A stretch of 21,076 nt of DNA from CAIZQW01 sp037133395. Lineage in GTDB: Bacteria > Verrucomicrobiota > Kiritimatiellia > RFP12 > UBA1067. Both the position numbers and the translations under genes were made by a program. Positions 8,008 to 15,745 of this stretch are shown one piece after another (the stretch's first letter is position 1; every line of letters begins with the position of its first letter). The stretch covers positions 1 through 21,076 of the forward strand of contig JBAXOG010000082.1 in NCBI GenBank assembly GCA_037133395.1. Reading direction: 5' to 3'. The notes beneath the pieces were generated by a model. The model was given only the letters and a program-made list of their open reading frames with translations, had not been told where the DNA came from and did no database searches.

Positions 8008-8469
8008 ATGCCTCATTTCGCATTTTTGATGGAATCGGTCGGCATGGGGGAATGGGTTGTTTTGCTGGCCGTTATCATGATTGTCATGGGTCCGAAAAGT
8101 CTGCCTGAAATGGCCCGCAAGCTGGGGCGCTGGACGGAAACATTCCGTCGCGCAGCAGAAGAGTTTAAGCGGCAAATCATGACGATGGATCAAGAGATCC
8201 ACCCTCCAGAGCCCGAGCCCCACTACCCCGACTACGACTATGGGAACGGTGAAGATCACAATATGACTCCAGATGCGACGGAACACACAGACGCCGTCAG
8301 CGAGCCGACTGTGCCACTAGAAGCTGTTTCGGAAACTGCTGGCACAATACCCAAAGATGCCGAACCTAAAAAGGCTGATGCATCTCCCAGCGAGACGCTT
8401 CCGGATTCCGCGCAGTATTATGGAAATGAAGAATTGGTCGCAAGTATGGAAGGGGAACAGAAGAAATGA
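8008..8469 (+). CDS. tatA/tatB: TatA/TatB-family twin-arginine translocase subunit (TatB-like)
   Basis: Small membrane subunit of the Tat pathway for export of folded proteins. One N-terminal transmembrane helix (EWVVLLAVIMIVM) is followed by the hinge and amphipathic helix MGPKSLPEMARKLGRWTETFRRAAEEFKRQ. The GP-x-x-LPE-x-ARKLG pattern is closest to TatB/TatA of the GPERLPE type. The usual Phe before Gly-Pro is Met here. A long acidic, proline-rich tail (about residues 60-153) gives a TatB-like length. The ATG at 8008 has GAGAGG six bases upstream; an ATG at 8002 in the same frame is the alternative. No second TatA-type gene is visible here, so it may work with a TatA encoded elsewhere or do both jobs. 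It overlaps tatC by four bases. Confidence 0.85.
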   Translation: MPHFAFLMESVGMGEWVVLLAVIMIVMGPKSLPEMARKLGRWTETFRRAAEEFKRQIMTMDQEIHPPEPEPHYPDYDYGNGEDHNMTPDATEHTDAVSEPTVPLEAVSETAGTIPKDAEPKKADASPSETLPDSAQYYGNEELVASMEGEQKK

Positions 8470-9248
8470 AAGTTGGGCGTTTCTCTTTTAAAAAAACAGA
8501 GGGGGATGAGTACAATGATCCTCCACGGCCCTTTCTCGAGCATCTTCTGGATTTGCGCGATTGTATCATCAAGTGCGCGATCTCTTGGATGGTCTGTTCC
8601 CTGATTATTATCCCTTTTATCCCGAAAATCATGTACTTCCTGATGAAACCCGCAGGGGTTTCTGTCAACAAGGTGCAGGGCTTGGGGTGGACGGTTGGCG
8701 TGGAGATGATTATGCGCATTGTCTTCTGGGGCGGAACAACGCTCAGCTTGCCGCTCATCACCTATTTTATCATGCGCTTTGTTTTCCCTGGACTCAAGCG
8801 CAGTGAACGAACGCTCATCCTGGTCTGCTTGATCTGTTCGACCTTTTTCTTCCTGGGGGGTGTCTGGTTGGCGTATGCAACCACATTGACGGTCGCCATT
8901 CAAGTGCTGGAGCAAATCACGACGTGGGTTGGGCTGCGCACCGATATTGTGCGGATTGACGATCACGTTTCGTTTGTACTGAAAATGCTGATCGGCTTTG
9001 GTTTGGCGTTTCAGTTGCCACTTCTGCTGATGGCACTCGGATGGATTGGTTTTATCTCATCAAAAGCCCTGCGGAATAAGCGGCGCCTGGCGATTGTGAT
9101 CATCTTTATTATCGCCATGATCCTGACGCCGCCCGATCCGACGTCACAAATCATTATGGCTGTCCCGATGTGCCTCCTGTATGAAATGTGTATCTGGGCA
9201 ATCTGGCTGCGAGAAAAGGCGATTCGGAAAAAGAAAGAAACGGAATAG
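8466..9248 (+). CDS. tatC: Sec-independent protein translocase TatC
   Basis: Polytopic core subunit that recognises twin-arginine signal peptides. The N-terminal cytoplasmic signature PFLEHLLDLRDCIIK (family F-x-E-H-L-x-E/D-L-R) is intact. About six hydrophobic segments follow, and the conserved cytoplasmic/periplasmic motifs are visible: VFPGLKRSER, FVLKMLIGFGLAFQLPLL and LTPPDPTSQIIMAVPMCLLYE. The conserved acidic site in F-E-x-P is Gln here (AFQLP), a variant known from alphaproteobacterial TatC proteins as well. Its 260 residues are normal. The start is in an ATGA overlap with the TatA/B gene, so the two are translationally coupled. hisB begins 21 bases after its stop, apparently in the same transcript. 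Confidence 0.96.
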   Translation: MKVGRFSFKKTEGDEYNDPPRPFLEHLLDLRDCIIKCAISWMVCSLIIIPFIPKIMYFLMKPAGVSVNKVQGLGWTVGVEMIMRIVFWGGTTLSLPLITYFIMRFVFPGLKRSERTLILVCLICSTFFFLGGVWLAYATTLTVAIQVLEQITTWVGLRTDIVRIDDHVSFVLKMLIGFGLAFQLPLLLMALGWIGFISSKALRNKRRLAIVIIFIIAMILTPPDPTSQIIMAVPMCLLYEMCIWAIWLREKAIRKKKETE

Positions 9249-9269
9249 CGGAAAACAGGAGGGATCACT

Positions 9270-9854
9270 ATGCGTACAGCAACAAAAACACGCACGACAC
9301 GCGAAACGAATATCTGCATGACCCTGAACCTGGACGGTACAGGCGTCACGACGATATCCACCGGCATTGGATTTCTGGATCACATGCTGGAGCTGTTTGC
9401 GAAACATGCGCTCCTTGATCTGGAGGTCCAGGCTAAGGGCGATGTGCATGTTGACTTTCATCACACCGTGGAAGATGTGGGTCTTGTGCTCGGGTCTTGC
9501 ATCCAGGAGGCGCTGGGAGATCGCAAGGGGATTCGGCGTTATGGATTCTTTGTGTTGCCCATGGATGAATCGCTTGCAGAGGTTGCGATTGACTTGGGGG
9601 GCCGTCCCTTCTGCGTATTCGCTAGCGCATTGAAACATGCCAAGACCGGCGACTTTGATGTAAAGCTGCTCGAAGAATTTTTCCGTGCTGTGTCGGTTGA
9701 AGGTCGCATGAATATCCACCTGCGCCATCTGTATGGTGATGAAGTTCACCATGTCTGTGAAGCACTCTTCAAAGGTTTTGCGCGCGCCTTTAGGATGGCC
9801 GTGGAGGCCGACCCGCGTGAAAAGGGAATCCCTTCGAGTAAGGGGTCGATCTAA
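9270..9854 (+). CDS. hisB: Imidazoleglycerol-phosphate dehydratase
   Basis: Sixth step of histidine synthesis: dehydration of imidazole glycerol phosphate to imidazole acetol phosphate, with Mn ions. The two Mn-binding repeats are seen: GIGFLDHMLE (His38) with VDFHHTVEDVG (His64, His65, Glu68), and later LRHLYGDEVHHVCEA. The 194-residue length fits the monofunctional enzyme, with no fused histidinol-phosphatase domain. An excellent ribosome-binding site, AGGAGGG, sits six bases before the ATG. hisA follows after six bases. Only these two his genes are in the window, so the pathway is split across the chromosome. Confidence 0.97.
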   Translation: MRTATKTRTTRETNICMTLNLDGTGVTTISTGIGFLDHMLELFAKHALLDLEVQAKGDVHVDFHHTVEDVGLVLGSCIQEALGDRKGIRRYGFFVLPMDESLAEVAIDLGGRPFCVFASALKHAKTGDFDVKLLEEFFRAVSVEGRMNIHLRHLYGDEVHHVCEALFKGFARAFRMAVEADPREKGIPSSKGSI

Positions 9855-9860
9855 TCCGTT

Positions 9861-10598
9861 ATGATTATTTTGCCTGCAATCGACTTAAAGGACGGTCACT
9901 GCGTGCGACTTCGCCAAGGTAAGGCCGAGGACGTTACCGTCTATTCGGACAACCCTGTTGCGCAGGCGCAGACGTGGCTTGCGCAAGGTGCGGAACAGTT
10001 GCACGTTGTGGATCTCGATGGCGCGTTCCAGGGCGAACCCAAACACGCCGCAGTCATTGGCGACATTGTTCGCGCACTCAAGATTCCTGTGGAAGTGGGC
10101 GGTGGCTTGCGCACGGACGCGCATATTGAAACACTCCTGAAGGAAGGGGTTGCACGCGCCATCATTGGAACACGTGCACTGGAAAACATTGCAACGCTTG
10201 CCGCGCTGGTCAGGCGCTTTGGCGATCGCATCGCAGTGGGCATTGATGCACGCGACGGTTTTGTGCAGGTCAAGGGTTGGGTAGAGACAACCGGGACACG
10301 CGCAATCGATCTCGCCCAGCAAATGGAAGCGGTTGGCGTGAAGACCCTCATCTATACCGATACGGCGACGGATGGCATGTTGGGGGGGCCGAATCTAAAA
10401 GCCATGAAGCAGATGTGTCTGGCCGTTCCGAGTTGTAACATCATTGCTTCTGGAGGTGTGAGTGCCCCTGAACATGTGAAAGCCTTGACAGCATTGGGAT
10501 GCGCCAATCTTTTTGGAGCAATCGTTGGGAAGGCACTCTATGATGGGAAGACAACCCTCGCGGCCATGATGGCTGCGGCAAAGAATGGTGCATCATGA
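9861..10598 (+). CDS. hisA: Phosphoribosylformimino-AICAR ribotide isomerase
   Basis: Amadori isomerase of the fourth histidine step (ProFAR to PRFAR), a (beta/alpha)8 barrel. Both half-barrel signatures are present. The catalytic acid/base pair is Asp8 (PAIDLKDG) and Asp129 (GIDARDG). Phosphate-binding sites are VGGGLRT and ASGGVSAPEHVKAL, and YTDTATDGMLGGPN is typical of HisA. Val-Arg-Leu after the first Asp (CVRLRQGK) fits HisA rather than HisF. Its 245 residues are normal. The start lies just behind hisB, and its stop overlaps the next ATG by four bases, coupling it to an M16 peptidase gene that is not a histidine enzyme. Confidence 0.97.
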   Translation: MIILPAIDLKDGHCVRLRQGKAEDVTVYSDNPVAQAQTWLAQGAEQLHVVDLDGAFQGEPKHAAVIGDIVRALKIPVEVGGGLRTDAHIETLLKEGVARAIIGTRALENIATLAALVRRFGDRIAVGIDARDGFVQVKGWVETTGTRAIDLAQQMEAVGVKTLIYTDTATDGMLGGPNLKAMKQMCLAVPSCNIIASGGVSAPEHVKALTALGCANLFGAIVGKALYDGKTTLAAMMAAAKNGAS

Positions 10599-11872
10599 AA
10601 AATACGCATAAAACGATTTTAAAAAACGGGGCGACGATTGTCACCTCTGCCATGGATGATGCCGAGAGTGTTGCGGTGGGCCTCTGGGCAAATGTGGGCG
10701 GACGCCATGAAAAAGCGTCTCAGGCCGGTATCAGTCATTTTCTGGAGCACCTGCTCTTTAAGGGCACCAAAACCCGATCGGCTTTGCAGATTTCGCAGGC
10801 GATCGAAGGACGCGGGGGTTATCTGAATGCCTTTACGCAGGAAGAGAATACCTGTTATTATGCACGCCTGCCTTGTGAGTTTATGTCGCAGGCCGTGGAT
10901 GTCTTGACCGACATGTATATGAACGCGACCATCACGGAGGATGACCTCCAACGCGAACGCGCTGTCATTATTGAAGAAATTAAGATGTATCAGGATCAGC
11001 CGCAAGCCGTGGTACAGGAGCAGTTGCAGGAGGCTATGTATGTGAACCATGCTATGGGGCGTCCATTGGCTGGAAGTGAGAAAACGCTGTTACCCGTTGA
11101 CCGCAAGGCTATGTTGGATTACAAGGCGCGCGCATATACTCCGTCTGCGACGGTCTTTGCTTTTGCCGGACGTCTCAGCCATGAAGTTTGCGTGGCTTGC
11201 GTGGAGAAAGCCTTCGCTTCTCTTCCTAAACGTAAAGGATTGTCCTATCAATTGGTCAGTGGAAACACAAAGCAAAAACCCTTTGTTTTGTCGCGCAAGG
11301 ATATTGCGCAGGTTCATGCGGTTGCAGGATTCCGGACCTTTGGGCGCCACGACGATCGACGTTTCGCGATGCGCATGCTCAATGGGATTCTGGGGGAAAA
11401 TATGAGTTCGCGACTTTTCCAGTCCGTCCGTGAGAAGCATGGGCTCTGCTATGCCATCCAATCCTCTTATCAGTTGTTTGAAGAGACCGGCATTTTTACC
11501 ATCAGCGGCGGATTTGATGCCGTCCGTGCGGAAGCCGCGCTCAGGCTGACGTGTAAGGAAATCCAACGCATCATTGATAAAAAAGTGACCTCCTCTGAGT
11601 TGAAGCGCGCCAAGGATTATCTTCAAGGCACGTTCCGTCTCGGACTCGAAGGCGTGGAACATCAGATGCTCTTGCTCGGAAGTTCAATCTTAAATTATGG
11701 CCGACTGATCCCGCCGACGGAGACGTTGGAGGGCATTCGAAGGGTCACGGCGGAGGATGTTCGGCAAGTGGCTGAAACGGTGTTTACGCCTAGCCGCATG
11801 ACGCTCTCGCTGGTGGTCCCCAACGAACAAAAACAGAGTGAAGAGGATTGGCAAAAGGTATTCACGATTTAG
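10595..11872 (+). CDS. M16-family zinc peptidase (processing-peptidase-like)
   Basis: Zinc metalloprotease of the pitrilysin/M16B family, 425 residues, cytoplasmic or periplasm-facing without an obvious signal peptide. The inverted zinc site HFLEH is at residues 48-52, and the third ligand is probably Glu128 in VIIEEIKMYQD. This gives the expected HxxEH-x(75)-E spacing, so the catalytic half is intact. The inactive partner-like second domain follows (LNGILGENMSSRLFQSVREKHGLCYAI, with the R/Y-type motif of the family, then DYLQGTFRLGLE). The nearest known types are bacterial PqqL/YmxG-like mitochondrial-processing-peptidase homologues. It starts inside the hisA stop codon. The cupin gene follows after 12 bases. 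Confidence 0.93.
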   Translation: MKNTHKTILKNGATIVTSAMDDAESVAVGLWANVGGRHEKASQAGISHFLEHLLFKGTKTRSALQISQAIEGRGGYLNAFTQEENTCYYARLPCEFMSQAVDVLTDMYMNATITEDDLQRERAVIIEEIKMYQDQPQAVVQEQLQEAMYVNHAMGRPLAGSEKTLLPVDRKAMLDYKARAYTPSATVFAFAGRLSHEVCVACVEKAFASLPKRKGLSYQLVSGNTKQKPFVLSRKDIAQVHAVAGFRTFGRHDDRRFAMRMLNGILGENMSSRLFQSVREKHGLCYAIQSSYQLFEETGIFTISGGFDAVRAEAALRLTCKEIQRIIDKKVTSSELKRAKDYLQGTFRLGLEGVEHQMLLLGSSILNYGRLIPPTETLEGIRRVTAEDVRQVAETVFTPSRMTLSLVVPNEQKQSEEDWQKVFTI

Positions 11873-11884
11873 ACGAGGAGCCTC

Positions 11885-12232
11885 ATGATTACGAAAAACG
11901 CATCCTGTATCGTCGAAGATCGCGTCAACATGCGTGGCGGTCAAGGGACTGTACGCTTAGAACACTGGTTCAAGCCGGACAATTTTAAGGCGAAGGTGCG
12001 TCTCTGTACACGCATGACCATTGCCCCTGGCGCAACGATCGGGCAACATGCACATGAGGCTGATGACGAAGTTTACATCGTTCTTTCCGGTGCGGGTCGC
12101 ATCCTTGAAAAGGGTGAATGGGTGGACATCACCACGGGCGATGCCATCCTGACAGGTGACGGCGCTTCGCACAGCGTTGAAAACACCGGCGCGGAACCGC
12201 TTGTCATTGCCGCCATCATCATGCTGTATTAA
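11885..12232 (+). CDS. Small single-domain cupin protein
   Basis: A 115-residue protein that is almost entirely one cupin-2 beta barrel. Motif 1 is seen as GATIGQHAHEADDEVYIVLSG with metal-type His55, His57 and Glu62. Motif 2 is seen as GDAILTGDGASHSVENTG with His96. All four usual metal ligands are therefore present and a bound divalent metal is likely. A GAGGAG ribosome-binding site precedes the ATG. Small cupins of this kind include isomerases, dioxygenases and sugar- or ligand-binding proteins. Nothing here selects one. It sits between the M16 peptidase and an iron-type dehydrogenase, with only six bases to the latter. Confidence 0.85.
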   Translation: MITKNASCIVEDRVNMRGGQGTVRLEHWFKPDNFKAKVRLCTRMTIAPGATIGQHAHEADDEVYIVLSGAGRILEKGEWVDITTGDAILTGDGASHSVENTGAEPLVIAAIIMLY

Positions 12233-12238
12233 TGCCTC

Positions 12239-13339
12239 ATGCTCATCCCTCAACAATTACTCTTGCCCCAACAGACGATTTCGAAGCCGGGAGCCGTCCG
12301 CACCCTGGTGCAGACAGCTAGTCTGTTTGGTTCGCGCGGCGTACTGGTGCATGGTCGTTCGCTGGTCGCGTCTGGGAAACTCGCAGAAATTATCGGGAAG
12401 GCCACGGCGGTTCGGACGTGGGAGCATGGGGGCGGCGAACCCACGGTTGACGGGGTTGATGCTTTGCGCGCAGAACTAAAACGTTATCGTCCTGACTGGG
12501 TTGCCGCGGTGGGCGGCGGCAGCGTGATGGATTTGGCAAAGGCTGCTGCAGGTCTGGTTGACGCTCCTGAGACGACCGCCTTCTATCAGCGCAACACGAG
12601 CGCCATACCGCCTGCGACGCTTCCGCTGATTGCTGCGCCTGCCACGGCGGGCACAGGCTCAGAAGCAACCGTTGTCGCAGTATTGACGAATCCAGCGCAA
12701 TGCTTTAAGCAGTCGATCCGGCATCCAACCTTCATGCCTAAAATCGTCCTGCTGGATCCGGATCTTTTGGCGGGTTGTCCGAAGGCGACACTGGCCGCTG
12801 CTGGCTTGGACGCCTTTATTCAGGCCTTTGAATCCTACACCAGCAAATACGCGACGCCCTTCACACGTGCGCTTTCTGAATTAGCATTGGTACGCATTAG
12901 CCAGTCGCTGTTGCCGCTTTATCGGGGCGACATGACCTTTGCGGCGGATATGCTGGAAGCCAGCTATGTGACAGGCCTCGCCTTCTCACATGCCCGTCTC
13001 GGCGTGATACATGGCTTGGCGCATCCGCTTGGGGCGCGCTTTCATGCTGCTCACGGGCTGACCTGCGCCTGTTGCTTGCCCGCGACACTCGCCTTCAACC
13101 GCCCGACCATCGAAAAAGATTTAGAGTACTTGAAGCAACACTATGCGTTGGATGTCGAAGTGCACGTTCAGGAATGGCTTTCGGAAATGGCACTAGAAAA
13201 TCCCTTCCGAGGAAAGTGCGTGGACGACATCGACACCTTTGTCGCTGAAGTACTCGCCTCAGGTTCCACGGCTGCCAATTCGCGCACGGTGACGGTGGAA
13301 GATGCTTGGCAACTGCTTGCTGACATCACGCTAGCGTAA
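12239..13339 (+). CDS. Iron-type (group III) alcohol dehydrogenase
   Basis: NAD(P)-dependent dehydrogenase of the Fe-ADH superfamily, 366 residues, cytoplasmic. The nucleotide-binding loop VAAVGGGSVMDLAKA (about 88-102) and the PATAGTGSEAT loop (134-144) are clear. The metal region shows Asp191, His258 (VIHGLAHPLG) and His272 (AAHGLTCA). The usual second ligand, four residues after the Asp, is Gln195 (DAFIQAFESY instead of DAxxHAxEAY). A Gln here occurs in some family branches and may mean altered metal choice or loose metal binding. The substrate cannot be assigned. It is the last gene of the long plus-strand run, and its end overlaps the end of the minus-strand neighbour by nine bases. Confidence 0.88.
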   Translation: MLIPQQLLLPQQTISKPGAVRTLVQTASLFGSRGVLVHGRSLVASGKLAEIIGKATAVRTWEHGGGEPTVDGVDALRAELKRYRPDWVAAVGGGSVMDLAKAAAGLVDAPETTAFYQRNTSAIPPATLPLIAAPATAGTGSEATVVAVLTNPAQCFKQSIRHPTFMPKIVLLDPDLLAGCPKATLAAAGLDAFIQAFESYTSKYATPFTRALSELALVRISQSLLPLYRGDMTFAADMLEASYVTGLAFSHARLGVIHGLAHPLGARFHAAHGLTCACCLPATLAFNRPTIEKDLEYLKQHYALDVEVHVQEWLSEMALENPFRGKCVDDIDTFVAEVLASGSTAANSRTVTVEDAWQLLADITLA

Positions 13340-15556
13340 CAGCGTGATGAGGCTACCACGTTCATCGGTGAGGGTTCGAATATTCCGGACCTTTGACCAC
13401 TCCACATCTTTAATACGCTCGGGACGACTGGGATAGCGGTACGAATGGGGTTGCCGCGTCATGAAGACCCAGATGGAGCCGCCGGTGACGGGAGAATCCG
13501 AATAACCGATGGAGCCATACGCAAAGACACCCAAATCCGAAGCGACGGATTTACAGACGGGCAGCAGGTCAATGTGCCAGTTACTGATGTGCACGGCAAG
13601 CATACCGTCTGGCGCAAGACGGTCGAAGTAGAGCTGAAACGCTTCACGTGTGGTTAAGTGATAAGGCACCGCATCGCCATTGTAAGCATCAATGACTAGC
13701 AAATCATAAGGCGGGTCTTTTTTCTGATTTTTCTGATTACTGTCGCGTTCACGTTCCAGCATACGACGTGCATCCCCTACAATGAGATCAACGGTTGCCG
13801 CTGTGATCGGCAGAAAGGTGAAGAGGCTGGTGTTTGTCGCGACGTCGATGACCTGCGTATTGATTTCATAGAAGCGAAAGAGATCGCCTGGACGTCCATA
13901 CGTGGCAAGCGTTCCGGCACCCAGGCCGACAATTCCGACCGTCATCGGCACACGCTGTTGGTATTTTGGATGCGCATTAAATGCAATCCCCCCGCCTGTT
14001 GCGCCAAAATAAGACGTCGGGACATGTTGCTGGTCGGGCGACATGACTTGCATGCCGTGAGTAGTCTGTCCATACCAAAGATAGTTGACCGGCGCAGAAT
14101 GTGTTGCATCCCGATAGTATTGCTGCGTGACCGCCAGACAGCCATAGAAGTTGCGTGAGCGATATAAGAGGTGCGATTCAGTCTTCCGTTGCGTGTAATG
14201 GGCTAAGACTAGCCATGCAACCATGCTGATAAAAGCCCAAGACAAGCGATAATGCCGGAGACATCGCCAGGCGACCAGCCCCGCGCAGAGGGAAAGAATC
14301 AAGGGATATTCCCATACTTGCTTAAAGACGAGAGGCGCGAGAAAAGCGGAGGTCAGTCCACCGATCGCCCCACCAGCCGAGATGAAGAGATAGTAGCGCG
14401 TCAGCTTGTCAGCTGCAGGACGTGTTTCATAGAGCCAGCCGTGCAAAATAGAACCGATCATGAGCAAGAGCGCGATGCCTGCAGACGCATTGGGTATAAA
14501 GCTGCCCGTTCCCCAGATGCCACGCGCATAAGCCGCTCCAATCAAGGCGATGACAGCACCTACACCCCAAAGCCATCGCAGTCGTAATGCCCAGGGGGAA
14601 AAGCCAATCACATAGCTCAACAAAAACGCGGATAACAGGGTAACCCAGACGAAGGGCATCGGCGTCACATCAATCGAGAGATAGACTGTGACCGCATTGA
14701 GCAAGAACGAACTCGTGGCGGGCAGGAGGAGCCAGAGAAGAAGTGCGTTATTGCCACATTGCTTTATTGCCTTATTGTCTTGCTGCTTTTCTTCATTCGA
14801 CGTTGGACGTTGAGTGTTGAGCGTTGAGCGTTTGTTTTCGCTTTCTTCTGACCTCGGCCCTCCGTCCTCGGTTCCTTTCGCCAGCTTGGCGAGTAACGCT
14901 ACATAGCCGGCGAGACAAAGTGCAAAGCCAAGCCACTGACACGTGAGCGGCACAAACGGTTCTAAAATGAGGGGATAGATCAGCAAACCGCAGAAAGAGC
15001 CGAAATTGGAGATAGCATAGAGACGGTAAACATCTGGTTTCTTGGCATCCGAATGGCACGAACCACACGAATTTGATTCTTCATTTTGTGCTTTTTGTGG
15101 GTTTTGTGGTTGCGGCTCATGCGAGACCCAGGATTGGACGAGGGATGAGTTCGCGGAGAGCAGAATATAAGGCAGCCCTACGAAGAGCAAGACGCAGAAC
15201 AAGACCTCCAACGTAGGGTCTTCGCTGGAGCCAAAATAATTTTTGAGCATGGGACGCAGACAGACGATGACGAGTGCCCACACGATACTGCTCACTAATA
15301 ACGCGATATGGAGCTTCTTAAATCGAGCCGGGCGGCTTTGATCTGATCGCGCGATGAGATGGGCATATCCATAGCCCGCGAGCAGTAGTGTCTGATAGAC
15401 AGCCAGACAGACCATCCATACGGACGCACTTCCGCCGAAGACAGGAAGCAAGGTGCGTCCGGTTAACGGCTGAATTAAAAATAGAAGGAAAGAACCACAA
15501 AAGACCGTCGTAGCGGGTAGGTGTCTGCTATTGAATAAGGACAGCAACATGGGCAT
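13331..15556 (-). CDS. Fused multi-pass membrane / spermidine-synthase-like protein
   Basis: A two-part protein of about 741 residues. The N-terminal ~480 residues contain many hydrophobic helices (for example FCGSFLLFLIQPLTGRTLLP, a family-typical first segment). The C-terminal part is a Rossmann fold like spermidine synthase. It carries the nucleotide loop VGIVGLGAGTLATYG, then YDLLVIDAYNGDAVPYHLTT and GMLAVHISNWHIDL, which match the 'fused MFS/spermidine synthase' group. True aminopropyl transfer is unproven for that group. The start is taken at the ATG at 15556, nine bases after AAGGGG; the frame opens at a TTG six bases earlier. Three hydrophilic stretches (residues ~149-158, 228-269 and 606-612) are encoded by short tandem DNA repeats and look like later insertions. 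Confidence 0.85.
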   Translation of the reverse strand: MPMLLSLFNSRHLPATTVFCGSFLLFLIQPLTGRTLLPVFGGSASVWMVCLAVYQTLLLAGYGYAHLIARSDQSRPARFKKLHIALLVSSIVWALVIVCLRPMLKNYFGSSEDPTLEVLFCVLLFVGLPYILLSANSSLVQSWVSHEPQPQNPQKAQNEESNSCGSCHSDAKKPDVYRLYAISNFGSFCGLLIYPLILEPFVPLTCQWLGFALCLAGYVALLAKLAKGTEDGGPRSEESENKRSTLNTQRPTSNEEKQQDNKAIKQCGNNALLLWLLLPATSSFLLNAVTVYLSIDVTPMPFVWVTLLSAFLLSYVIGFSPWALRLRWLWGVGAVIALIGAAYARGIWGTGSFIPNASAGIALLLMIGSILHGWLYETRPAADKLTRYYLFISAGGAIGGLTSAFLAPLVFKQVWEYPLILSLCAGLVAWRCLRHYRLSWAFISMVAWLVLAHYTQRKTESHLLYRSRNFYGCLAVTQQYYRDATHSAPVNYLWYGQTTHGMQVMSPDQQHVPTSYFGATGGGIAFNAHPKYQQRVPMTVGIVGLGAGTLATYGRPGDLFRFYEINTQVIDVATNTSLFTFLPITAATVDLIVGDARRMLERERDSNQKNQKKDPPYDLLVIDAYNGDAVPYHLTTREAFQLYFDRLAPDGMLAVHISNWHIDLLPVCKSVASDLGVFAYGSIGYSDSPVTGGSIWVFMTRQPHSYRYPSRPERIKDVEWSKVRNIRTLTDERGSLITLLR
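13720..13737. repeat. 9-bp tandem repeat inside coding sequence
   Basis: TTTTCTGAT occurs twice in perfect tandem (13720-13728 and 13729-13737). Read on the coding (minus) strand it gives the tripeptide repeat NQK-NQK in a loop of the spermidine-synthase-like domain, between GDARRMLERERD and YDLLVIDAY. Confidence 0.85.
14750..14781. repeat. 8-bp tandem repeat inside coding sequence
   Basis: Four copies of an ATTG-starting octamer in exact 8-base register: ATTGCCAC, ATTGCTTT, ATTGCCTT and ATTGTCTT. On the minus strand it encodes part of the hydrophilic EKQQDNKAIKQCGNN segment just before a membrane helix. Confidence 0.85.
14801..14832. repeat. 7-bp tandem repeat inside coding sequence
   Basis: Four heptamers in register (CGTTGGA, CGTTGAG, TGTTGAG, CGTTGAG) followed by a partial CGTT. 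On the minus strand they encode the STLNTQRPTSN stretch of the fused membrane protein. Confidence 0.9.
14853..14873. repeat. Second 7-bp tandem repeat inside coding sequence
   Basis: Three heptamers in register (CTCGGCC, CTCCGTC, CTCGGTT). On the minus strand they encode the EDGGPRSE stretch. This is a different sequence family from the neighbouring CGTTGAG repeat, 20 bases away. Confidence 0.75.
15084..15108. repeat. 9-bp-period TTTTGTG repeat inside coding sequence
   Basis: TTTTGTG starts at 15084, 15093 and 15102, an exact 9-base period. The minus strand reads CACAAAA with two variable bases and encodes the PQN-PQK-AQN tripeptide repeat in a loop of the membrane part. The flanking AACCACACGAATTTGATTC looks like part of the same dispersed element. 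Confidence 0.85.
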
Positions 15557-15591
15557 GGTCAAAAACCCCTTAGCATTTAAAAAGTGTTTTC

Positions 15592-15620
15592 ACATTAACC
15601 GCGCCTTGTTAAAAAGTCAA
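15592..15620 (-). promoter_or_regulatory. Possible promoter for the fused membrane/spermidine-synthase-like gene
   Basis: On the minus strand TTGACT (15620-15615) is a strong -35. It is followed after 17 bases by TAATGT (15597-15592), a mediocre -10. The position, about 30-40 bases before the ribosome-binding site AAGGGG, is suitable. Confidence 0.45.
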
Positions 15621-15684
15621 GGTGAAATCCAGCGGGGTGTGATCCGGTTTAAACAAAACGAAATCACGCCAACGTTTATGCATC

Positions 15685-15713
15685 TTGTCATACACCGTTT
15701 CGAGTGATATAAT
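15685..15713 (+). promoter_or_regulatory. Strong promoter for the glycosyltransferase gene
   Basis: TTGTCA (15685-15690), exactly 17 bases, then TATAAT (15708-15713): only one mismatch from the housekeeping consensus. Transcription would start near 15720. This excludes the upstream in-frame ATG at 15716 and supports the start at 15746. Confidence 0.85.
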
Positions 15714-15745
15714 GAATGCACAATTTAAAGATTGAAGGTGTGATC

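Noticed and set aside
8418..8966. Minus-strand open frames opposite tatC
   Set aside because: They are antisense to a clear TatC gene. The translation has no recognisable domain and is composed like a shadow frame.
14750..15108. CRISPR array or intact mobile element in the repeat-rich part of the membrane protein gene
   Set aside because: The units are 7-9 bases, directly tandem, of different families, without spacers, terminal inverted repeats or transposase, and the reading frame stays open through them.
13331..15562. Frameshift or pseudogene in the fused membrane/spermidine-synthase-like gene
   Set aside because: Despite the repeat islands the frame is continuous from start to stop, and conserved motifs occur both before and after every island.
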